From assembly GCF_000003605.2 (NCBI RefSeq), contig NW_003140814.1, positions 98,296-126,844 of the forward strand: a DNA stretch of 28,549 nt, in the 5' to 3' direction. The notes under the pieces were generated by a model. It saw nothing but the letters and a program-made list of their open reading frames with translations, searched no databases and had not been told where the DNA came from. Source of the DNA: Saccoglossus kowalevskii. Taxonomy: Eukaryota; Hemichordata; Enteropneusta; Harrimaniidae. Position numbers and translations under genes: made by a program. Positions within the stretch are counted from its first letter, which is position 1. Every line of letters begins with the position of its first letter. Positions 1 through 9,500 of this stretch are shown here, one piece after another.

Positions 1-270
1 TTTTATCTTGGCACTACACACTAGTTCATTGTATCTTGGCACTACACACTGGTTCATTTTATCTTGGCACTACACACTGGTTCATTTTATCTTGCCACTA
101 CACACTGGTTCATTTTATCTTGGCACTACACACTGGTTCATTTTATCTTTGCACTACATACTGAATTCATTTTATCTTTGCACTACATACTGGTTCATTT
201 TAATTTGGCACTACACACTGGTTCATTTTAATGTGTACTACTCATTGGTTCATTTTATCTTGCATATTCG
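1..270. repeat. 28-bp tandem minisatellite (truncated by window edge)
   Basis: About 9.5 head-to-tail copies of a 28-bp unit (core CTTGGCACTACACACTGG, then TTCATTTTAT) run from base 1 to about 270, with single-base variants and one 29-bp and one 27-bp copy near the right end. The array is already in full register at base 1, so it probably continues to the left. No reading frame in the unit carries a stop, which produces a long but meaningless open frame. There are no spacers, so it is not a CRISPR array. Confidence 0.95.
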
Positions 271-353
271 CAAACTTCTGTGCACTGGCTAGAGAAGTCT
301 AAACCAAATGCTCAAAGGTGCTTTTAACCTTCTCTAATATTAGCACCACTCAC

Positions 354-603
354 CTGGTTGAGATTACTTTCAAACAACAAATGTTGCAATAACTGAGTAA
401 TTCTATGATCAGCTTTCTGGTACAGCACATCAGATTTCTGATCAGCCCCTGATAGTCTTTCAAAATATTTTTCCATAACTAATAATGTATCTTTGAACAT
501 TGGTGTCTGAGCCATTGATACAAAGATTGGATTGTCATCAGGCACCCTTAATTTGTTGAGTAATCCTCGACACTGGCTTAACAGTGGATCAATTTCCAAT
601 TGC
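354..603 (-). CDS. Exon of spectrin-like gene (left-hand locus)
   Basis: Read on the minus strand, a long pyrimidine tract and TGCAG precede base 603, and CAACCAG|GTGAGTGG is a near-consensus donor at 354. The exon encodes residues 54-137 of the visible fragment, including IDPLLSQCRGLLNKL and KADHRITQLLQHLLFESNLN, and ends in phase 0. The next exon lies off the left edge. Confidence 0.87.
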
Positions 604-2869
604 CTGCAAAAAAAAAAAGCAAAACAATCACATAACCATCCCTCTGAGAAGGTCTTGTGGGTATAAGTTGGGTACCCAAACATGTCTGGCCAAAATATTT
701 AACCCAAATTACAATTTGTTTTCTCTTGAAAGCTGCATAGGTGACTTTGGACAAGTGATTCCCCCTACTAACTCCATCAATAAGTACTTTATCAAGTCAG
801 ATACTGCTGGCCACATGACTTGGTAGAACTATCCTTGTGTCGGTGTCGTGGTGATATGTTACAAGTAACGGTTCACCTAGTAAGGAACATGACTACAGAT
901 CTAAATATGTGAATTACAGTGATATCATGTTCCCACTGGGTAATTCTATAGCATTGTTTGATTTCTGTTTTAGTCAAGCAAATATGCATACATACATGTA
1001 ACAAAATTATCATACTAGTAACCAAAAGTTGGTGTTTACTAAATGTGATTTTATCACACTAATTTTATAATCGGGATGTATTACAGACCATCAGGATTTC
1101 AATTAATTTCAGAATGTAAAATTATGCTTAACATCTTTCAATGTAAGCAGGTTTGGACATTAAAGTAGTATAGTGCACTTATAGTACAGATTTCACTTTA
1201 AAGCACTTATAGTACAGATTTCACTTTAAAGCACTTATAGTACAGATTTCACTTTAACGCACTTATAGTACAGATTTCACTTTAAAGCACTTATAGTACA
1301 GATTTCACTTTAAAGCACTTATAGTACAGATTTCACTTTAAAGCACTTATAGTACAGATTTCACTTTAAAGCACTTATAGAACAGATTTCACTTTAAAGC
1401 ACTTATAGTACAGATTTCACTTTAAAGCACTTATAGTACAGATTTCACTTTAAAGCACTTATAGTACAGATTTCACTTTAGAAATAAGACTAAATATCCC
1501 GTAGACATCACAATGGAGATAAGCTATCATACATCAATGAGTGGCATTTTTTTTTTGCTAATTTTTTTAGGATTGTTTTTAAGGTGACAATGTTCATTAG
1601 GTTATTATGTACAATAATGAAGCTAATGTATCATGGTACAATGAAATAGCATTATTTGTATGTTACAGGTAAGCTTTTTGAGAAATGTGTTCTAATATTT
1701 CTTGAAAATTGCTATTTTTAGAACAATTCCATAGAACACAATTGCATTTTTTGACACTTTTTAAAACCCAGATTTTTTTAAATAATTCAGAACAACAAAA
1801 AGTACTCCATCATTAACAATATATGATTTTTTCAGCCCATGTCACCAGGCTAGATTTTGAGATATTGGTATTGCATAATAGTGTCAAAATGGCAACTTTC
1901 CACTAAAATACAACCATCAATTTTTCGAAAAAAAGGTTGGGGACCCCAACTTTTTTTAGGTCAATATCCTTATATTGGCTTAGAGTACAATTTATTTCAA
2001 AATGAATAAATTCTGGGTTTTTAAATTTATGAGTATGCTTCTACCTTAATCCATTTAAAACTTGCCAAAATAATAATCATGGCTACAAATGCTTATAAAT
2101 GGGTTAACGTTTTAGGATAACAGACTGTACTGAAGTAAAAAGCAGCTACAACACTAGAAGTTTAATTTTTTTCGACCAATTCATTCCTTGGTATTAACAA
2201 GCTATTTGCATACTACCGTAAATACTCTAATTTAGGTGTCATTCTTTAACATTTAAATATTCTAGCAGCTAAATTTATGTTTTTCACAGTCACTGACTTC
2301 TATTTAAGAGTACCATGTTTATTGTGACTAGCGTGATTGTGTACACTTTGTTTTTGCTTGCTACTGTAGAAGGATTAATTATTCACTGGGTTTTAATTTT
2401 GCTTATTTCGCTGACTAGAAAATGTGCTAAATTAAAACCCAGTGAATATGTAAAATTTAGCATAATGATAATAAAACCGTGAATTTAAAACCCACTGAAT
2501 ATGCCTGAAATGGTAAATCAGCGTAATTAAAACCCAGTGAAAATTAGTCATTCTACAGTATTAGAATAATTATATTTCACCCTATTTTTCTCCTTTGGTA
2601 CCACAGTATTCAGTGTTATACAGAATCAAATCCCCCCAAAATGCAGCCTATGAACCTATAATTTCATGTTTAAATTTAAATATTTATAATAAATGAATAT
2701 AGTTTTACCCTTTCACTTCACGGTATTCTTGTAGTATATGTGTTTTCTGTGTTCGTAATTCTTCCACTGTTTTGCCTTTTGGCAAGTCAGAAAGTGACAT
2801 CAATTGCTGGAAGGCAGGTGGTAGCTTCTGGATTAGTTCCTCAGCTTCTCGGTAGAAAGGCTCAAATAT
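354..2869 (-). CDS. Spectrin-repeat-like gene, two internal exons (partial)
   Basis: Two minus-strand exons, 2709-2869 and 354-603, join in phase (161 nt ends in phase 2, 250 nt returns to phase 0) and encode 137 aa. The sequence is alpha-helical and amphipathic with no Pro-rich or signal segments. It includes EAEELIQKLPPAFQQLM, then KTVEELRTQKTHILQEYREV, then a second helical stretch with MEKYFERLS and ITQLLQHLLFESNLNQ. This heptad-like pattern and the ...FESNLNQ start of a new helix resemble spectrin repeats of the SESTD1/CCDC141/Trio-kalirin type; that family link is inference. Both ends are internal splice sites, so the 5' exons and 3' exons are missing. No convincing 5' exons were found between 2870 and 18282. 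It could be a tandem copy of the minus-strand gene at 18283-26726, or alternative exons of it. Confidence 0.8.
1175..1480. repeat. 28-bp tandem minisatellite, ~11 copies
   Basis: Eleven almost identical copies of a 28-bp unit (GCACTTATAGTACAGATT then TCACTTTAAA) run head to tail, with only one or two isolated substitutions, which suggests recent expansion or homogenisation. The unit is unrelated in sequence to the array at 1-270 although the period is the same. Confidence 0.97.
1928..1957. repeat. Short near-perfect hairpin
   Basis: GTTGGGG (1936-1942) and CCCCAAC (1944-1950) are perfect inverted repeats around a single A. They are extended by an A-run on the left and a T-run on the right, giving a stem of about 14 bp. 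Function is unknown. Confidence 0.7.
2362..2560. mobile_element. MITE-like element, TACTGTAGAA...TTCTACAGTA ends
   Basis: The element starts TACTGTAGAAGGATTAATTA and ends with the imperfect reverse complement ...TAGTCATTCTACAGTA. The terminal inverted repeats extend inward through CACTGGGTTTTAATT and AATTAAAACCCAGTG. Three direct copies of an AAAACCCAGTGAATATG-like motif lie inside. At about 199 bp with no coding capacity and TA at both ends, it looks like a non-autonomous DNA transposon, possibly of a TA-inserting (Tc1/mariner-type) group; that assignment is inference. Confidence 0.7.
2709..2869 (-). CDS. Exon of spectrin-like gene (left-hand locus)
   Basis: On the minus strand the acceptor ATCAATTCAG precedes base 2869 and the donor AAAGG|GTAAAAC follows base 2709. 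The exon encodes residues 1-53, starting IFEPFYREAEELIQ and ending EYREVK plus a split Gly codon completed by the exon at 354-603. The upstream open frame up to 2932 is intron read-through and its ATG is not supported as a start. Confidence 0.84.
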
Positions 2870-3303
2870 CTGAATTGATATGATCGAAAATGTCAGCGAA
2901 CATGCTAATAACATTAGTGAAAAAAAGTACAACTATTCCACAAAAAGATTTTCAAGGAAATAACAGAAATACTCTTCAAAAGTGAATGGTTTTGAGATTT
3001 TGATGTAAGTTTTAAAATACATAATTTTTATGAATAAATAGCGATGCTACATGGAACAGCAATTTTTTTTTCAATGTACCGTAATGCAAAAGTTGGGGTC
3101 ACCTTGAATTTACCCTTGTCAAGCATATCTCTCATAATCCTTTAGAGGGCGCTGCTTGCCCCAGGACAGACTTGTGGGTAAACTAAACATTTACATACTG
3201 GTATTTAAACCATTTTTGACATGCTTATACACATTTAATGTCTTTCATACACCATATTTTATAATAGTAGCACATATGTTCAAGTAAACAAACAAGCAGC
3301 CTC

Positions 3304-4674
3304 TCGGCTGAGATAGCTCCGCTGTTAGCAATGCACATTTCAATTAAAGAACAGAAGATATCATTAGAAAATGAACAATATGCATAGTATCAATGCAATG
3401 AGACTTGCTGTTTTCAACAAGAATTCAAAAATATAATTTTTAACCATAAATGATTGTGGTTTTTAACAAGAAGAAAATATCACTTTTTACCAAAAATGAC
3501 AAAAATATTCATCAAAATTAGAGAATTGAAGATATCATCATGAAATGAACAAATTTGAGAGTGGTCCATATGTAGTATCTATATATGTAACATCAAAGCA
3601 ATTGGACTTGTCGTTTTTAACAAGAAGTCGAAAATATCACTTTTTACCAAAAATGACAAAAATATTTACCAAAATTAGAGAATTAAAGATATCATTACAA
3701 AATGAACAAATCTGAGAGAGGTCCACATGTAGTACCTATATATGTAATATCAAAGCAATTGGACTTGCGGTTTTTAACAAGAAGTTGAAAATATCACTTT
3801 TTACCAAAAATGACAAAAATATTCACCAAAATTAGAAAATTGAAGATATCATCATGAAATTAACAAATTTGAGAGTGGTCCATATGTAGTATCTATATAT
3901 GTAATATCAAAGCAATTGGACTTGTCGTTTTTAACAAGAAGTCGAAAATATCACTTTTTACCAAAAATGACAAAAATATTTACCAAAATTAGTAAATTAA
4001 AGATATCATTACAAAATGAACAAATCTAAGAGAGGTCCACATGTAGTACCTATATATGTTATATCAAAGCAATTGGACTTGCGGTTTTTAACAAGAAGTT
4101 GAAAATATCACTTTTTACCAAAAATGACAAAAACATTCACCAAAATTAGAGAATTAAGGATATCATTACAAAATGAACAAATCTGAGACAGGTCCACTTG
4201 TAGTACCTATATATGTAGTATCAAAGCAATTGGACTTGCGGTTTTTAACAAAAAGTCGAAAATATCACTTTTTACCAAAAATGACAAAAATATTCACCAA
4301 AATTAGAGAATTAAAGATATCATTACAAAATGAACAAATCTGAGAGAGATTCACATGTAGTACCTATATGTGTAATATCAAAGCTAATTGGACTTGCCGT
4401 TTTTAACGAGAAGTCGAAAATATCACTTTTTACCAAAAATGACAAAAATATTCACCAAAATTAGAGAATTGAAGATATGATCATGAAATGAACAAATCTG
4501 AGAGAGGTCCACCCAAGGTACATATACACCAAGTATCAAAGCATTCAGGCTTGTAGTTTTCAAGAAGAAGTCGAAAAAGTAAAACATTGACACGGACGCC
4601 GGACGATGCCGGACGCCGGACAATCACTCATATGATAAGCTCCGCTCGACAAAGTCGACAGCGGAGCTAAAAAA
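3304..4674 (+). mobile_element. Helentron/pearl-like non-autonomous element with 157-bp tandem core
   Basis: The left end is TCGGCTGAGATAGCTCCGCT, shared with a second copy at 14915. The core is about seven copies of a 157-bp unit; the motif CACTTTTTACC recurs at 3481, 3638, 3795, 3952, 4109, 4266 and 4424. The right part has a GACGCCGGA-rich stretch and a terminal hairpin (AGCTCCGCT 4638-4646 with AGCGGAGCT 4660-4668). The hairpin arm is also inverted relative to TAGCTCCGCTGT at 3314-3325. A subterminal inverted repeat, a tandem core, a short GC-rich stretch, a 3' hairpin and no coding capacity match the known layout of Helentron-derived HINE/'pearl' elements of molluscs and flies. Family assignment is inference. 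Confidence 0.75.
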
Positions 4675-4912
4675 GTCACTCAATATATCAAGTTACTGAA
4701 AATTATATGAATGCTATTTTGATAAACAAGACATCACTATATGACCTTTTATTTTAGATTGGATTCCGAGAAACCATAATGCAGAAATGTCAAAATACAT
4801 ACTAATTATATTATTGTAAAAACTATGTGTATGCTCGATGGGATGAAGATAAAGAACGACTCACTTAGTCCTGTTCACTCATTTTTGAACAATATAATTA
4901 AATATACTGTCC

Positions 4913-4931
4913 ATATATATATATATATATA
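4913..4931. repeat. (AT)n microsatellite
   Basis: A pure AT dinucleotide run of about 19 bp just left of the 82-bp array. Confidence 0.95.
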
Positions 4932-4989
4932 CTGTTCAATTTTATAAATTGAAATTTTGGAAACAGACACACCAATGTATCGCTCTATA

Positions 4990-5600
4990 CTTTAATTCAT
5001 ATGGAGATTGTAAACGGCCACACTAATGCATCTATCAATGTGGAAACTAGACATGACCACACCTATTTATACTTGTACTCATGTGGAGATTGTAAACGGC
5101 CACACTAATGCATCCATCAATGTGGAAACTATACATGACCACACCTATCCATACTTGTACTATGGAGATTGTAAACGGCCACACTAATGCATCTATCAAT
5201 GTGGAAACTAGACATGACCACACCTATTTATACTTGTACTCATATGGAGATTGTAAACGGCCACACTAATGCATCCATCTAGGTGGTAACTATACATGAC
5301 CACACCTATCCATACTTGTACTATGGAGATTGTAAACGGCCACACTAATGCATCTATCAATGTGGAAACTAGACATGACCACACCTATTTATACTTGTAC
5401 TCATATGGAGATTGTAAACGGCCATACTAATGCATCCATCAATGTGGAAACGGTAGATGACCACACCTATTCATACTTGTACTCATATGGAGATTGTAAA
5501 CGGCCGCACTAATGCATCTATCAATGTGAAAACTGTAGATGACCACACCTATTCATACTTGTACTCATATGGAGATTGTAAACGACCACACTAATGTTTC
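4990..5600. repeat. 82/79-bp tandem repeat array with dimer structure
   Basis: About 7.5 copies of a unit containing GGAGATTGTAAACGGCCACA and GACCACACCTAT. GGAGAT recurs at 5003, 5085, 5164, 5246, 5325, 5407, 5489 and 5571, so spacings run 82, 79, 82, 79, 82, 82, 82. The 79-bp units lack the CAT before ATGGAG. The left half is therefore built of 161-bp dimers and the right half of monomers. Confidence 0.95.
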
Positions 5601-6058
5601 CCCTATGCCCAGTAATCATTTCTCACAAAGTGACTTGACACCAGAATTATAGAATATTACCTATACATCACAGAAACTCACAGTAAACATATACAGCTCC
5701 AAAAAATAAACATGTTTTGACAGCAAATATCTGAAGTATTATGGCGACAACTAAGCAAAATTGCTCACCAATTTGCTGACAACGTTGGTTGCAGATTTGA
5801 CAATGACAACAAATTTTGCATAATCTTCAGCCGTGAAAAAACTCATAAATTTATTAAAAATATTTTTAATTAGAGATCACTAGCATTTGATGGCAACCCA
5901 ATAAAGTGTAATATTCAAATTAAAGATCATCTTCTTTAGTCAAAACCAAAGTATTTGGCGAATTAGTGAGCAGGTTTGCCCCATCACTATTCCTAGACTG
6001 CTTTGTTTGCATTTTAAAAGCTAAGAAATGGATATCAAATACGTATCAAATTCATTAC
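5601..6058. other. Intergenic stretch without recognised feature
   Basis: AT-rich single-copy-looking sequence between the 82-bp array and the CA repeat. I see no exon, hairpin or repeat here. A promoter or non-coding first exon of the plus-strand gene starting at 6271 may lie in or before it, but nothing in the sequence fixes one. Confidence 0.4.
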
Positions 6059-6063
6059 CCCCC

Positions 6064-6081
6064 CCACACACACACACACAC

Positions 6082-6122
<41 letters not shown>

Positions 6123-6123
6123 C
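6064..6123. repeat. (CA)n microsatellite
   Basis: About 30 CA dinucleotides interrupted by two CG steps. It lies about 150 bp upstream of the first coding exon of the plus-strand gene. Confidence 0.97.
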
Positions 6124-6270
6124 CAGTATAAAATTTATTGTAGTCTCAGAATAAATAAAAATTACTACACTTGTTTAATAAATCTGATATTGTAGAGGCA
6201 CTCAAGAGATTTCTATTAATGATGTATGAATGAACAATATATTTTTCCAATTTTGTTTATTAATTTTCAG

Positions 6271-6544
6271 TTAATTTGAAAAAATGATACATGTAAACTT
6301 CAGTGCACCTGATCTTCCCTGTGCATATAAAAGAAATTTTGAATCCTCATCAAAGGAAGGACTTCTTAGATGCACAGATGAAAATGTGGAACAGTCACCA
6401 TGGCAACAGCTGGAATGGACAACCAGACAAAGGAGTTCATGGACCATGGAGCCCCCTAACAAGTCTTTCAAGCAACATTTGACAATGGCAGACATATTTC
6501 AGAAGATATTTTTAACAAATTTACAATTGCAGAGAAACTTGGAG
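6271..6544 (+). CDS. Plus-strand gene, exon with start codon
   Basis: Acceptor TTAATTTTCAG ends at 6270 and donor GGAG|GTAAAAG follows 6544. ATG at 6284 opens 87 codons (residues 1-87) and the exon ends in phase 0. A TAA in frame just upstream within the exon supports this ATG. Confidence 0.78.
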
Positions 6545-9500
6545 GTAAAAGATATATATACATACAGAGCGTATAACAACAGAAAACACTGATTTTTATC
6601 TGGATTTTAAAATAAAAGTTTAGCTTATTTTAAAATTATGACTTTCTTAGAAAAAAACAATCTGTGACATATAACCATAAACATGATTTTTTTTCTGGGC
6701 CTTAGCGAGTTATTAAAATATGAGTGCCTGAGGGCATTCCTTAGGGTATAATGGAAGCATGACTGGAGCGCTGACTTCATTCCAGTGTTATTATAGTTGG
6801 TTGCATTCTGTGTATTGCTATTATGCAGTCTAGTATATGACACATATGATTAGTGACCGGACTAAGAGATAAATAAATGCATCTGCGTTCATTGCAAAAC
6901 GTATTGTTGCAATTTTCAATTTATAAAGTCTGTCTCAAACTTTAAAAATGTACCAGGTTATTCAGATATCACATTATAACACTTATACCTTTGTTCTCAT
7001 TGGAAGCAGAAGCTGGAAATGAAATCCAATCACTGCATGAATGCAAAAGTTTTTTAGTTACCATTTCTTTAAGGTTATCACAAGAATACAGCAAAGTATG
7101 CACTCAGGCAGTTTGGGATTACAGAATATTAGCTGAGTGTATAATGTATTATTATACATCTGTCACCGTAATGCCATAAGTTACAGCGTGCCGTAATTTT
7201 GTCGTATTTTACAGGGTATTTTCATCCTATCATATTATTAGGAAATTCAAATTCCAAATATGGAATGATTATGCACGTAAGTGTCCTATTATAATAAAAA
7301 CAAACATGGCTGCCACCAGGGTTTGACTGGATTGCAAACAAAGAAGTTCACTGATTCTATTCTAAACTTTTTGGATTTTGACATTCCCTGATGTATCATT
7401 GGAAGGAAAAGATGTATAATAATGAGGTTATTACGAGGATACCTCAAGTATGCACTCAGACAGTACGCTGTAGCATCGACCTCAGCTGCGTAATAACTTA
7501 GTAATAGCCTCATATTATCTCATGATAACCTCATAACATGTATATCAAAAAAGTAGAAAAAACAAATTTCATTATTAATTTTTGTTTTTTAATACTGTAT
7601 ATTTTTTAATAGAATTTTCCATTATGGGAGGTGTGTAAAAATAACCACCACATCTACCAGTATTACTGTAGCACTTACCAATCAACGCCTTATAAACGTA
7701 ATGCCAGCGCTCCACCATCTAGTCCGTACGTTGACGATAACCACATGGTCACAATCAAACAACGTAGTTCTAGCAGTCAAGATAGTAGACGACTGGGTAG
7801 CAGCAAAACTGAATGGCAGGAGCCACTACCTGCTGTACCAATATCATATCAGTTTAAACATTTCAGGCATGCTACTCAGTATGCAGACCAGTATAGGTAA
7901 GAATTAGTTTTATGATCCTGAAGATAAGGTGTGTGTTAGATAGTTAAATAAATGAAGACAAGTTTGTATGGAGGTGCAAGAACAATGTATAGTGTAGTAT
8001 ATTTTATTTGACACAAAAATCATGCAGTAAATAAATACATAAATTAAAATATATTGAATAAATAATATTATTAATAAATTGATAGTTTGTTATCATTTAA
8101 AATATCATTCACAAACTTGCCCAGATATATGACAATAAAGCCTTTGTACTTCAAGATGGAGAAACATTTTTTGTTTTGATAAGGACAAAATGTATCATTA
8201 CCTGTGTATATATGGAAATCATTTTTAGGAATTGCGAATACATATTTTTTATTGTATTGTTTCCACAATTAAATAGCGCGAGGGAATTCATTGGTTAGAA
8301 CATAGATTTCATACCCTTTCCTAGCTCTGGAGGTACACCCTAGCATTTCAAGAACTCAATTGCTAATGTATGTGCTGAGATTCTGAACTTGGTTCAGATT
8401 CTGAAAGTACGTGAATATATAATAATGCTTACAAATATGATGATGCTTTTTAGATCAAGCATTTAGGTGACCAATCAAAAGATTATGTTTATTCCCTTGA
8501 TTTTCAGTATGTTAGTTTTTAGACAAATACTAGTAAGTTAGTTGTAAAGTCAGGGGAAACTACTTATAAATTTACTATACTCTTGTAATGTTTTTTCAGG
8601 GAATTATACACCTATGCTAGGTTTAGAGAGAGAAAAAGTAGACATGGCTGCTCTTCTGCTGGTGCTAATCTGCCCAAAGCTCAAATATTTTGTTTAGATA
8701 CTTTTCAGGGAGTTAGATCGATAACATTGACTGGCAAACCAGCATTACATAGGAAACACTCACATGAGGTAAGCAACCTAAAATTGTTACATTTAGTGTT
8801 TTATAACAAACAGCTATAGGGTTATCTATCACAGTCAGTCTTTTCAAAACAAGTTGGTTTTCACTGCAATCTTATTCCAAAATTTGAGACTTGAAAAATT
8901 TAATTAATTTCAAAATTTAATAATAACGTGAATTTGGTTTGGTTTCAATGTGACCATGCTTTCAAAACCTATCTTACAACTTTAATTGATATACAAAAAT
9001 CTTTGAAAGGAAGGAAAAAGAATGATTTGTATTGTATACCATATTTGTTTTATTAGAGGTGCATGACCATGTACTCACATAAATTACAAAAGTGGTATAC
9101 GGTCAAAATAAGTAATAATTTAAGGCGGAGGGATGTCACCTGCGAACATGTGAAAATTGAATCTTAAGTCTTAAGTGGCGATAACAACGTGCTAGATGTT
9201 TGTTTGTAAACAACAACATGCTATGGCCGTTTTCCACATACACAGAAAACGACTCCATCACTTTAATGATTAAGTATACACCAGGTTTCAAGAAGGTATG
9301 ATTTGTTTATGATTTAGAAATATTTATAAAACATTTACCTTGAAATTCTCGTGCTTCATCTAAATTCAAAGAAGATGCTTTGATTGGCTGAAGAAACCAC
9401 TTAGTAACATCCACCACACACGACACTTTGTGAGATCCCTTCAATTATTGGTCGGTTTACTGCCATGAACGCAAAAAATAGATCTCATCAAATTTGTTTG

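Larger units (their letters stand above)
604..2708 (-). other. Intron of left-hand spectrin-like gene, with repeats
   Basis: This 2.1-kb intron begins (minus strand) with GTAAAA and ends with a poly-pyrimidine tract and CAG. It contains the 28-bp array at 1175-1480, a hairpin at 1928-1957 and a MITE-like element at 2362-2560. I saw no further coding signal in 604-1174 or 1481-2361. Confidence 0.75.

Noticed and set aside
8-292. 94-codon open frame on the plus strand
   Set aside because: It lies entirely in the 28-bp array. The unit has no stops in any frame, so openness means nothing.
1-1480. Regular 28-bp repeats as a CRISPR array
   Set aside because: The repeats abut head to tail with no unique spacers, in a clearly eukaryotic context.
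4423-4623. Minus-strand open frame, 66 codons
   Set aside because: It lies in the 157-bp repeats and 3' end of the Helentron-like element.
5966-6154. His/Thr-rich open frame on the plus strand
   Set aside because: It is the translation of the CA microsatellite.
7289-7513. Minus-strand open frame, 74 codons, similar to one at 15571-15819
   Set aside because: The similarity is explained by the dispersed repeat at the nucleotide level. There are no splice sites or start context in common.
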